In this document: positions 34,994 through 42,569 of the stretch, one piece after another
Numbering within the stretch: the stretch's first letter is position 1
How the letters are laid out: each line of letters starts with the position of its first letter
Source: Microbacterium sp. MYb62
Lineage (GTDB): Bacteria > Actinomycetota > Actinomycetes > Actinomycetales > Microbacteriaceae
Assembly: GCF_002979475.1 (NCBI RefSeq)
Contig: NZ_PCOY01000007.1
Coordinates: forward strand, 62,001 to 126,000
Reading direction: 5' to 3'
DNA: 64,000 nt
Position numbers and translations under genes: made by a program
The notes under the pieces: generated by a model
What the model was told of the DNA's origin: nothing
The model's database searches: none
What the model saw: only the letters and a program-made list of their open reading frames with translations

Positions 34994-35770
34994 TCATGCG
35001 CGCCCGCCCGCGATACCTTCGTCGCCGGGAGCGGCATCCGGTACGGCAGGGGTCTCCGGTGACGGCGCGCTCGGGACCTCCGTCGTGGCACCGGGCTCCG
35101 TCGCGGCACCGGGCTCCGTCGTCGCACCGGGCTCCGTCGCGGCACCGGGCTCCGGAGTCGCACCACCCTCGGGCTCCGGAACGGGATCGGCCGGCCTCGG
35201 CGGGATCACCGGCTCCGCGGGCTCGGGCGCCGGCGCACCGGGGGCGATCCGCTCACCGTACCGCGGCGGCTCGTCGAGGTTCACCGGGGGCCGCACGGGC
35301 GCGACACGAGCCGCGCCGAGCACCTGACGGGCCTTGGCGAGCGATGCCGCCTGCACCGTGACCTCGTAGTGGTCTGCGGCGAACTGCGTGACGCTCGCGA
35401 AGTCGCGACGACGACGCACGATCGCGTAGGTGACGAGGCTCAGGATCATGCCGACGGCGACACCGATGAAGACGAAGCCCACGAACAGCTGGATGGGCAC
35501 CTCGGGATTGCCGAGCACGAGGATCGCGCCGAGGAACAGGCCGATCAGCACCCCGTTGATCGCGCCGGAGCGTGCCGCGGACGCGTAGCCCAGCTTGCCG
35601 GTCACGCGTTCGACCGTGCGGACGCTCTGCCCGACGATGGCGATGTCGCGCGCCGGCACCTCCCCGGCGATCAGCTTCGACACCGTCTTCTGCGCGCTCT
35701 CGTAGTCGCGCATCGAGGCGACGATCTCGCCGGTGTCCGTGCCGTTCGCGGGGCGGTTCAGCATGCTCAT
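34994..35770 (-). CDS. General-stress-type (YflT-like) membrane protein with a repetitive Pro/Glu/Ala/Thr tail
   Basis: A 258-residue protein. It begins with a YflT/general stress protein 17M-like domain (IVASMRDYESAQKTVSKLI ... ARDIAIVGQ), followed by two transmembrane helices (about 67-85 and 92-112), a basic RRRR patch and a cytosolic helix. The last 100 residues are Pro-rich and contain four tandem hexapeptides of the type GAATEP/GATTEP, encoded by an 18-base repeat. Homologous stress-domain membrane proteins lie beside the MgtE-N/CBS gene in other actinobacteria. ATG at 35770; a second ATG two codons later is equally possible. Confidence 0.78.
   Translation of the reverse strand: MSMLNRPANGTDTGEIVASMRDYESAQKTVSKLIAGEVPARDIAIVGQSVRTVERVTGKLGYASAARSGAINGVLIGLFLGAILVLGNPEVPIQLFVGFVFIGVAVGMILSLVTYAIVRRRRDFASVTQFAADHYEVTVQAASLAKARQVLGAARVAPVRPPVNLDEPPRYGERIAPGAPAPEPAEPVIPPRPADPVPEPEGGATPEPGAATEPGATTEPGAATEPGATTEVPSAPSPETPAVPDAAPGDEGIAGGRA
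35082..35153 (-). repeat. Four tandem 18-base units inside the stress-type gene
   Basis: Units at 35082, 35100, 35118 and 35136 share GCACCGGGCTCC preceded by GTCGTG, GTCGCG, GTCGTC and GTCGCG. Each keeps the reading frame and encodes a GA(A/T)TEP hexapeptide. Copy number may vary between strains without breaking the gene. Confidence 0.9.
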
Positions 35771-35855
35771 CCGGCTATTCTTCCACGCGCACCGATGGAC
35801 CGCCTGAGGCGCGACCATCCCGCCGTCGGTCGGAGGCGGCGACTACTCTGGAGAA

Positions 35856-37124
35856 GTGAGCACACAACGGGTTTTCGCCGCGCGCCTGGCCGGGTGCGCC
35901 GTCTTCGATCCCGTCGGCGACCGGCTCGGCAAGGTCCGGGATGTCGTCGTCGTGTATCGAAGTACCGCGGCGCCCCGCGTGATCGGTCTCGTCGTGGAGA
36001 TCCCGGGGCGACGACATGTGTTCCTCTCGATCGGACGCGTCACCTCCATCCGCTCCGGTCAGGTCATCACCACGGGCCTGATCAACGTGCGGCGTTTCTC
36101 CCCGCGTGCCGGTGAGGTGCGCGTGCTCGCCGAGATGCTCGGACGACGCGTGAGCTTCGCCGACGGCAGCGGCACCGCCGTCATCGAAGACGTCGCGATC
36201 GAACCGAACCGGCTGGGCGAGTGGGCGATCAGCCAGTTGTTCCTGCGCCGCCCCAAGACCAGCGCCTCCCCGTTCGCGAAGGGGCCAACGACCTTCGCCG
36301 CCTGGAGCGAGGTCGCCGAGCAGCGCGCACCGGGCGAGTCCCAGTCGGCGGAGCAGCTCGTCGCCTCCTACTCCGAGCTGCACGCCGCCGATCTCGCCAA
36401 CACGCTGCTCGATCTTCCGCAGCAGCGCATGATCGAAGTCGCCGAGGAGCTGTCGGACGATCGTCTCGCCGACGCCCTCGAGGAGATGCCCGAGGACGAG
36501 CAGGTGCACATCCTCGACCGCCTCGGCGACGAGCGCGCAGCCGACATCCTCGATCAGATGGAGCCGGACGACGCGGCCGACCTGCTCGCCCAGCTGCCCC
36601 CGAACCGTCTGGAGCAGCTCCTCGAGCTGATGGAGCCGGAGGAGGCCGAAGACGTCAGGATGCTGCTGCGCTACGGACCGGACACCGCCGGCGGTCTGAT
36701 GACGCCGGAGCCGATCATCCTCTCCGCCGATGCGACCGTCGCCGAGGCGCTGGCGCTGATCCGTCGGCACGAGCTGCATCCGGCGCTGGCCGCCGCGGTC
36801 TTCGTCACCCTCCCGCCGTTCGAGACGCCGACGGGACGCCTGCTCGGCCTCGTGCACTTCCAGCGGATGCTGCGCTACCCGCCGCACGAGCGACTCGGAG
36901 CGATCCTCGACGACAGCCTCGAGCCGGTTCCCGTCACCGCGTCCGCCGCCGAGGTCGCACGACTCCTGGCGAGCTACGACCTGGTGTCCCTCCCGGTGAT
37001 CGATGCGGCCCACCGCCTCGTCGGAGCGATCAGCATCGACGACGTGCTCGACTACCTCCTGCCCGACGACTGGCGCTCGCACGACAGCGACGACACGGCA
37101 TCACCGGCGAAGGAGGTGCGCTGA
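35856..37124 (+). CDS. Magnesium-transporter-like protein: PRC-barrel, MgtE N-terminal and CBS domains, no membrane part
   Basis: A 422-residue soluble protein. An N-terminal PRC-barrel-like segment (about 1-130) is followed by an MgtE N-terminal superhelix (DLANTLLDLP, ALEEMPEDEQVHILDRL and LLELMEPEEAEDVRMLL) and a CBS pair (from GGLMTPEPIILSADATVAEAL). The transmembrane channel of MgtE is missing, so it is a sensor or regulator rather than a transporter. The start is the GTG at 35856 with CTGGAGAA just before it. It overlaps the DUF1003 gene by one base (TGATG). The order CBS protein, DUF1003, Mrp is conserved in actinobacteria. Confidence 0.88.
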   Translation: MSTQRVFAARLAGCAVFDPVGDRLGKVRDVVVVYRSTAAPRVIGLVVEIPGRRHVFLSIGRVTSIRSGQVITTGLINVRRFSPRAGEVRVLAEMLGRRVSFADGSGTAVIEDVAIEPNRLGEWAISQLFLRRPKTSASPFAKGPTTFAAWSEVAEQRAPGESQSAEQLVASYSELHAADLANTLLDLPQQRMIEVAEELSDDRLADALEEMPEDEQVHILDRLGDERAADILDQMEPDDAADLLAQLPPNRLEQLLELMEPEEAEDVRMLLRYGPDTAGGLMTPEPIILSADATVAEALALIRRHELHPALAAAVFVTLPPFETPTGRLLGLVHFQRMLRYPPHERLGAILDDSLEPVPVTASAAEVARLLASYDLVSLPVIDAAHRLVGAISIDDVLDYLLPDDWRSHDSDDTASPAKEVR

Positions 37125-37636
37125 TGCCCCGCTCGCCGCGCCTCGACGCACCAGGCCGCACCACGACTCGGCCCAGGGCGACCTCCCGTGACCGCTTCGG
37201 GCGCTTCACGGAGTGGGTGGCTCGCGCCATGGGAACCCCCGCGTTCCTGGTGATCCTCAGCCTCTTCTGCGTGGTCTGGATCGTCTGGAACACCCTGATG
37301 CCCGACGAGCTCCGCTTCGATGACGCCGCCCTCGGCTTCACGGCGCTGACGCTCATGCTCTCGCTGCAGGCCTCCTACGCCGCACCGCTCATCCTGCTCG
37401 CGCAGAACCGCCAGGACGATCGCGACCGGGTGCAGATCGAGCAGGACCGGCAACGGGCCGAGCGCAACCTCGCCGACACCGAGTACCTCGCCCGGGAGAT
37501 CGTGGCTCTGCGGATGTCGCTCGAGGAGCGCAACTCGCAGGCCGTGACCCGCGATGTGCTGCGGCAGGAGCTGAAGGCCCTCCTCGCAGAGCTCGAGGAA
37601 TCGCCGGACAGGTCGCGACCGGACGCCGCATCGTGA
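37124..37636 (+). CDS. DUF1003 family membrane protein
   Basis: A 170-residue protein with a basic N-terminus, two transmembrane helices (about 40-56 and 66-88) around a short loop with the family motif WNTLMPDELRFDD, and a C-terminal coiled coil (about 92-155, rich in Arg/Glu heptads). The family is widespread and functionally unknown; the MgtE-N/CBS neighbour suggests ion homeostasis. Its ATG shares a base with the upstream stop, and its stop overlaps the mrp GTG by 4 bases, so the three genes form a coupled operon. Confidence 0.88.
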   Translation: MPRSPRLDAPGRTTTRPRATSRDRFGRFTEWVARAMGTPAFLVILSLFCVVWIVWNTLMPDELRFDDAALGFTALTLMLSLQASYAAPLILLAQNRQDDRDRVQIEQDRQRAERNLADTEYLAREIVALRMSLEERNSQAVTRDVLRQELKALLAELEESPDRSRPDAAS

Positions 37637-38757
37637 CGGTCGAAGCCGACCGCGTCCGATCCGCTGTCTCGGCGGTGACCGACCCCGAGCTGCGTCGCCC
37701 CATCGGCGACCTCGACATGGTCCGCGAGATCAGCGTCGAGGGAGACCGGGCGCGGGTCGGCATCGTCCTGACGATCGTCGGCTGCCCCGCGGCGGCCCGC
37801 ATCGAGTCGGACGTGCGGAATGCCGCGGCCGCCGTCACCGGCATCGCCTCCGTCGAGGTCGAGGTCGGGGTGATGACTCCGACGGAGCGCAAGGCCCTCA
37901 CGGAGAAGCTCCGGGCAGGGCGACCGGCACGGCACATGCCGTTCGGACCCGACTCCCTCACCCGCGTGATCCTCGTCTCGAGCGGCAAGGGCGGCGTCGG
38001 CAAATCGACGGTCACCGCCAACCTCGCCGTCGCCCTCGCCGATCAGGGGCTCTCGGTCGGACTCGTCGACGCCGACGTGCACGGATTCTCGATCCCCGGG
38101 CTCCTGGGCATCCCGGCCGGCACACAGCCGACCCGCATCGACGACCTGATGCTGCCCCCGGTGGCACACGGGGTGAAGACGATCTCGATCGGGATGTTCC
38201 TCCGCGACGGCGAGTCCGTCGTGGCATGGCGCGGCCCTATGCTGCACCGCACGGTGTCGCAGTTCCTCACCGACGTGTTCTTCGGAGACCTCGATGTGCT
38301 CCTCATCGACATGCCCCCGGGAACCGGCGACATCGCGATCTCGATCGGCCAGCTCCTCCCGCACGCCGAGGTCCTCGTCGTGACCACCCCGCAGACCGCC
38401 GCGGCGGAGGTCGCGATCCGCAGCGGACTCGTCGCCAGGCAGACCGGGCAGCGGGTGATCGGCGTCGTCGAGAACATGGCGGCGTACACGCTCCCCGATG
38501 GCACGGTCATCGATCTCTTCGGCTCCGGCGGAGGAGCGGCGGTCGCCGAGGCGCTTTCCGCACCGGGGGCCACGGTACCGCTGCTGGCTTCGATCCCCCT
38601 GAGCCCGGCGCTCCGCGAGGGGGGCGACGCCGGCACCCCCATCGTATCCGGCGAGACGACGGACGCCGCGGCGGTGACCATCCGCGACCTCGCCCGCACC
38701 CTGGCACAGCAGGGCCGAGGGCTCTCCGGGAGATCGCTGCCGATGTCGATCGGCTGA
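37633..38757 (+). CDS. mrp: Mrp/NBP35 family ATPase, iron-sulfur cluster carrier
   Basis: A 374-residue cytosolic ATPase of the MinD/ParA-like Mrp family, proposed to carry Fe-S clusters to apoproteins. It has an N-terminal MIP18/DUF59 domain (TDPELRRPIGDLDMV) with one cysteine (GCP), then the deviant Walker A SSGKGGVGKST (K119/K124), IDMPPGTGD and a C-terminal VVENMAAY segment. The CxxC cluster-bridging motif of NBP35-type carriers is absent (it reads TLPDGTVIDLFGSGGG), as in mycobacterial Mrp. The GTG at 37633 overlaps the previous stop. Confidence 0.92.
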   Translation: MTVEADRVRSAVSAVTDPELRRPIGDLDMVREISVEGDRARVGIVLTIVGCPAAARIESDVRNAAAAVTGIASVEVEVGVMTPTERKALTEKLRAGRPARHMPFGPDSLTRVILVSSGKGGVGKSTVTANLAVALADQGLSVGLVDADVHGFSIPGLLGIPAGTQPTRIDDLMLPPVAHGVKTISIGMFLRDGESVVAWRGPMLHRTVSQFLTDVFFGDLDVLLIDMPPGTGDIAISIGQLLPHAEVLVVTTPQTAAAEVAIRSGLVARQTGQRVIGVVENMAAYTLPDGTVIDLFGSGGGAAVAEALSAPGATVPLLASIPLSPALREGGDAGTPIVSGETTDAAAVTIRDLARTLAQQGRGLSGRSLPMSIG

Positions 38758-38779
38758 ACGCGCATGGGACAATGGTGCG

Positions 38780-39274
38780 GTGCCCCCACGATCCCTGACC
38801 GTCGATGAGAGTCTGCTGCGTCGGATGGCGCGGGACGCGGCGATCTACTCCCTGACCCGGCCGTTCGCCATCGTCATGTGGGTGGCGCTCGCCGGCGCCC
38901 TGGTCCTCAGCATCCTGAACCTGAACGCGCCCCTCGCCCCGGGCCAGGAACCGCCGTTCGGCGCGGGGTGGATGCCGCCGGTCATCATCGGCCTCGGCTT
39001 CTACGCGGTCCTGATGTCGGTGTCGACCGCTCGACGCGCTGTCCGCATCGCCATGCCCGTCGAGACCGTGGTCTGGGTCTCCCTCGAGGACGACGCGCTG
39101 AAGATGGGGAGCGGACGACGCCGCTCCGACATCGCCTACGACACCTTCCAGCATCTGCGCGTCGGCAGGGATGCGGTGCTGCTCAAGCTGCGCGATGCAT
39201 CGGTCGCGACCGCGATCCCCCGCGCCCTGCTCACCGACGAGGACATCGCGACGCTCCGCTCCCGGATCGCCTAG
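38780..39274 (+). CDS. Hypothetical YcxB-like membrane protein
   Basis: A 164-residue protein with two transmembrane helices (about 27-47 and 66-83) followed by a YcxB-like beta-rich domain (ETVVWVSLEDDALKMGSG ... DTFQHLRVGRDAVLLKL). Function unknown. The start is the second GTG at 38780, 22 bases after mrp, so it may be cotranscribed. Its stop overlaps the convergent gene by 4 bases. Confidence 0.7.
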   Translation: MPPRSLTVDESLLRRMARDAAIYSLTRPFAIVMWVALAGALVLSILNLNAPLAPGQEPPFGAGWMPPVIIGLGFYAVLMSVSTARRAVRIAMPVETVVWVSLEDDALKMGSGRRRSDIAYDTFQHLRVGRDAVLLKLRDASVATAIPRALLTDEDIATLRSRIA

Positions 39275-39912
39275 ACCTCGAGGGACGAGGTCCACGGCGC
39301 GTCGGCGTCGCCGGCGCGCCGTGCTCGCCGTCGTCTGGACACCAGGCGCCGGATGCCGATGACACCGGGCACCAGCACCACGATCAGCGGGCAGAACACC
39401 GCACCGACGGCGAGGAGGGTGCCGACGGCGAAGTCGCTCGCCCCGTTGCGACCGAGACCGATGGAACCCGTGCCGAACACGTCCCCGGCGAGGAGGAACT
39501 CTCCGTCGTACGTGTCGAGTGCATCGGTGCACGTCACCGTGTGGAGGCCGGCCTCGACCGACGTGAACTGCGCGCGCTGCTCGAACCCGTGCCTCGGCGT
39601 CATCCACCAGAGAGTGTCGTCCCAGGAGAGCGATGGCCCTCCGCGCTGCGGCAGCTCGATGTCATCGGGCCCGATGACCGCGCACTCCATGGTCCCGAGC
39701 ATCGCGGAGATCCCTCCGCCCCACACACCGATCCGCTCCCCCGCGCCGAGGTCGATCTCCGCCGTCCGCCCGAGCGGCTGTGGATCGGCCTGCGCCACGG
39801 ACGCCGAGACGGGCAGCACCCACAGGGTCCAGATCAGGATGCCCGCGCAGGCGCAGAGCGCGGAGAACCAGAAGGCTGCGGCGTCGCGATCGGCGAGGCG
39901 ATCCCGCGTCAC
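39271..39912 (-). CDS. Hypothetical membrane protein downstream of tatB
   Basis: A 213-residue protein that I do not recognise. It has a transmembrane helix near the N-terminus (about 14-33) and another near the C-terminus (about 165-188), with a beta-rich extracytoplasmic domain of about 125 residues between them that contains two cysteines (TMECAV and VTCTDA) able to form a disulfide, and a basic cytoplasmic tail (RRLVSRRRRARRAGD). The GTG at 39910-39912 overlaps the tatB stop by 4 bases, so its translation is coupled to tatB. A role near the Tat translocon is only suggested by position. Confidence 0.72.
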   Translation of the reverse strand: MTRDRLADRDAAAFWFSALCACAGILIWTLWVLPVSASVAQADPQPLGRTAEIDLGAGERIGVWGGGISAMLGTMECAVIGPDDIELPQRGGPSLSWDDTLWWMTPRHGFEQRAQFTSVEAGLHTVTCTDALDTYDGEFLLAGDVFGTGSIGLGRNGASDFAVGTLLAVGAVFCPLIVVLVPGVIGIRRLVSRRRRARRAGDADAPWTSSLEV

Positions 39913-40283
39913 GTCGCTTCGAGGTCGAACGGCGGCCGGTTGGTGGCGCTGAACTCCTGCGGAACAGCGCGGGGGGCGATCGGCTCGGCGATCGTCTCGC
40001 GTGCCTGCGTCGGGGTGGCGGGCTGCGGTTCCTCCATCAGAGCATCGCGGATGATCCGCCGCGGATCGTACTGACGCGGGTCGAGCTTGCGCCAGTCGAC
40101 GTCGTCGATCTCCGGGCCCATCTCCTCGCGCATGCGCGATTTGGTCGCCCGGAGGTACTCCCCCGCCTTCCGAACCACGCGGGAAAAGCTCTCCGCGGCC
40201 CGCGGCAGACGTTCCGGACCGATGATGAGGACCGCGATGAGGCCGATCAGCAGCAGCTTCTCGAAGGTGAGCCCGAACGTCAT
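39909..40283 (-). CDS. tatB: Sec-independent protein translocase subunit TatB
   Basis: A 124-residue protein with one N-terminal transmembrane helix (about 6-20: EKLLLIGLIAVLIIGPERLP), the conserved GPxRLP hinge and an amphipathic helix (AAESFSRVVRKAGEYLRATKSRMREEM), which are diagnostic for TatB rather than TatA. The C-terminal tail is acidic and Pro-rich. TatB recognises twin-arginine signal peptides together with TatC. It shares its promoter region with the divergent O-methyltransferase gene, 88 bases apart. Confidence 0.93.
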   Translation of the reverse strand: MTFGLTFEKLLLIGLIAVLIIGPERLPRAAESFSRVVRKAGEYLRATKSRMREEMGPEIDDVDWRKLDPRQYDPRRIIRDALMEEPQPATPTQARETIAEPIAPRAVPQEFSATNRPPFDLEAT

Positions 40284-40371
40284 CTGTACAGGCTACCGCC
40301 GCGCCTGCGGTCCCTGCGCACGGCAAGCGAATACGCTGGAGGGAATCACAGGCAGGCAGGGAGAACAGGCT

Positions 40372-41010
40372 ATGAGCGAGAACGACGCGAACGCGCGTTT
40401 CCTTCGCGAGTCCATCGTGGAGCCGGACTCCATCACCCGCGCCCGCGCGCACGCCGTCGAGTTGGGCGCGATGCCGATCAGTTCCGCCGTGGGCTCGCAG
40501 ATCGCGGTGCTCGCCGCCGCGACCGGTGCACGCTCGATCGTCGAGATCGGGACCGGGGCCGGCGTCTCCGGCCTCTGGCTGCTGCGCGGCGCGCCACAGG
40601 CCGTGCTCACGTCGATCGACAACGAGCCCGAGCATCTCGCCGCGGCGCGACAGGCGTTCTCCGATGCGAAGGTGCCGTCCACGAGGGCGCGATTCATCAC
40701 GGGGCGTGCCATCGACGTGCTTCCGCGCATGAACGAGGCCTCCTACGACATCGTGCTCGTGGATGCCGACCCGGAGCACGTGATCGAATACGTCGAGCAC
40801 GGGCTGCGTCTCGCCCGCACCGGCGGGTTGGTGCTCGTGCCCCGCGTTCTCGCCGGTGGCCGCGTCGCCGACCCGGTGCAGCGCGACGAGATCACCGCCG
40901 CCTACCGCTCGCTCGTGCAGGAGACGCAGGAATCGTCCGCCGTCCTGGCGACCGTCTCCCCCGCCGGTGAAGGCCTGCTGCAGCTGATCAGTCTCGCCGA
41001 GCGCGACTGA
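40372..41010 (+). CDS. S-adenosylmethionine-dependent O-methyltransferase (class I)
   Basis: A 212-residue methyltransferase of the catechol/caffeoyl-CoA O-methyltransferase type (Rv1220c-like). It has the SAM motif IVEIGTGAGVSG (about 55-66), IDNEPEH as the acidic ribose-binding strand and LVDADPEHVIEY around the catalytic metal site. Substrate is unknown. A GGGAGAAC ribosome site precedes the ATG at 40372. It stands alone, ended by a strong terminator, and is divergent from tatB. In mycobacteria the sigE-rseA-htrA genes lie between these two; here they are absent. Confidence 0.9.
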   Translation: MSENDANARFLRESIVEPDSITRARAHAVELGAMPISSAVGSQIAVLAAATGARSIVEIGTGAGVSGLWLLRGAPQAVLTSIDNEPEHLAAARQAFSDAKVPSTRARFITGRAIDVLPRMNEASYDIVLVDADPEHVIEYVEHGLRLARTGGLVLVPRVLAGGRVADPVQRDEITAAYRSLVQETQESSAVLATVSPAGEGLLQLISLAERD

Positions 41011-41022
41011 CCGAAGCCGAAG

Positions 41023-41056
41023 AAAGGGCGGTGGATCCGAAGATCCACCGCCCTTT
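41023..41056 (+). terminator. Terminator of the O-methyltransferase gene
   Basis: Perfect 15-base stem AAAGGGCGGTGGATC / GATCCACCGCCCTTT with a CGAA loop, 12 bases after the stop codon. It also follows the convergent DUF3117 gene by 29 bases, so it probably serves both directions. Confidence 0.93.
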
Positions 41057-41085
41057 CGGATCCGCCGAAGCGAACCCCAGATCGA

Positions 41086-41259
41086 TCAGGCCGGTGCCAC
41101 GACGGCGGCGAGCACGTCGTGAAGTTCCTTGGCCTCTGCGTCGTTCACGGAGACGACCAGGCGGCCGCCGCCTTCGAGCGGAACGCGCACGATGATGAGT
41201 CGTCCTTCTTTCACGGCCTCCATAGGCCCGTCTCCGGTCCTCGGCTTCATCGCTGCCAT
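41086..41259 (-). CDS. DUF3117 family small protein
   Basis: A 57-residue protein nearly identical in pattern to the highly conserved actinobacterial DUF3117 family (MAAMKPRTGDGPMEAVKEGR then LIIVRVPLEGGGRLVV, split across residues 1-36). No function is known. The ATG at 41257-41259 has GGGAG at an ideal distance. It is probably expressed alone: the upstream mannosyltransferase stops at 41352, 92 bases away, on the same strand. Confidence 0.93.
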   Translation of the reverse strand: MAAMKPRTGDGPMEAVKEGRLIIVRVPLEGGGRLVVSVNDAEAKELHDVLAAVVAPA

Positions 41260-41351
41260 CGTGGCTCCCTTTCCTCCGGTGGTATGGAATGAGTTTATCG
41301 GGTGACACCGGGACGTGCAGGTCACGGAGCAACAATTGGTCCGCAACCGGC

Positions 41352-42569
41352 TCAGGGCACCTGCCAGAATGTGCTCCCGAGCGCATACACGTGGTAGATC
41401 CAGAGCCATTGCCCCAGGAGGCACGAGACGAGGATGCCGATCCGCCACAGACGCGACCGAGGGACCGCGACCGCCCCCCAGAGCGGGCTGAGGGGCAGCA
41501 GCAGCCGGAGCGTGCTCGACTGCGGGAAGAAGACGGCCAGCAGATACAGCAGATAGCTGGCGCTCCACAGGCGAAGGTCGGCACCGAGAGCCCGCACCTG
41601 CGGGGAGGAGAGCAGCGCCACCGCGGCCGCGACGACCACCAGCACGAGGAAGATCGGCCCCCACCATTGCGGCAGGCCCCACAGGCCGAACCAGAACTGC
41701 GATGCCTGGACCCACCCCTCGAAGGGCACGAAGCCTTCGACACCGCCGGTGATCCAGTGCCGGCGCCAGGCGAGCTCCGTGGCGAGGTACGCACCGGGGT
41801 CCCCTGTGGCGATGCCGGCGATCACCTGCCACGCGAAACCTGCCACGGTCGCCAGCGCTCCGAGGGCGAGGATGTGCACGACCTCGTGACCGGCGAGCGG
41901 ATCCTGCTTCCGGCGCAGCCAGCGCAGGACGCCGTGCAGCCCGAGATAGAGCGCGAAGGCGAGGACGCCCGGTCGGGTGAAAGCCATGACCGGGATCACG
42001 AGGTAGAGCCACGCATAGCGGCGTCGCGCGGTCAGGTCGAGGGCGACGAACAACAGGAGCAGGAACAGGGTCTCCGCGTAGCCGACCTGGAACATCGCCG
42101 CGACCGGACCCGCCGCGAAGAACACCACGGCCCACATCGCCGCGGAACTCCCGACGCGGTCGCGGAGCAGACGATGAAGCGCCAGACAGACCAGGTATCC
42201 CGCCGCCAGTGAGAGCAGCAGCGCACCGGCGCCCCACGATCCGAAGAGCAGTCCGAGCGCCTTGGCGCCGTATGCGAACACCGGCATGAACGCCCAGGCG
42301 TTCTCGGCGACGTCTCCGGATTCGGTCATCGGGAGCTCTGTCGGGTAGCCACTCTCCGCCACCAGCCAGTACCACTGCGCGTCCCACCCCAGAACGAAGT
42401 CGGCGAGACCGGCGTCGGCCCCGAACCGGGACACGGCCGTCGACAGCGAGGCCGCGAGAAGGAGGAAGCCCGTGGTGATGACCCGGGCCATGACGTAGAC
42501 CGCGGCGATGCGCAGCGCGACCGGCGTCGTCGCCCAGAGGCGGACCGGTCTCAGCTCGCGGTGAGCCAT
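41352..42569 (-). CDS. PIG-V-like integral membrane glycosyltransferase (polyprenyl-phosphate sugar user)
   Basis: A 405-residue protein with about 10 hydrophobic helices. The first luminal/extracellular loop carries GWDAQWYWLVAESGYP, which matches the WDGxWY signature of PIG-V mannosyltransferases, and further conserved aromatic loops follow (AFTRPG, WRRHWITGG). It probably adds mannose or another hexose from a polyprenyl carrier to a cell-envelope glycolipid. The ATG at 42567-42569 overlaps the dapE end by 19 bases; alternative starts further in are possible. Acceptor and donor are unknown. Confidence 0.82.
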   Translation of the reverse strand: MAHRELRPVRLWATTPVALRIAAVYVMARVITTGFLLLAASLSTAVSRFGADAGLADFVLGWDAQWYWLVAESGYPTELPMTESGDVAENAWAFMPVFAYGAKALGLLFGSWGAGALLLSLAAGYLVCLALHRLLRDRVGSSAAMWAVVFFAAGPVAAMFQVGYAETLFLLLLFVALDLTARRRYAWLYLVIPVMAFTRPGVLAFALYLGLHGVLRWLRRKQDPLAGHEVVHILALGALATVAGFAWQVIAGIATGDPGAYLATELAWRRHWITGGVEGFVPFEGWVQASQFWFGLWGLPQWWGPIFLVLVVVAAAVALLSSPQVRALGADLRLWSASYLLYLLAVFFPQSSTLRLLLPLSPLWGAVAVPRSRLWRIGILVSCLLGQWLWIYHVYALGSTFWQVP

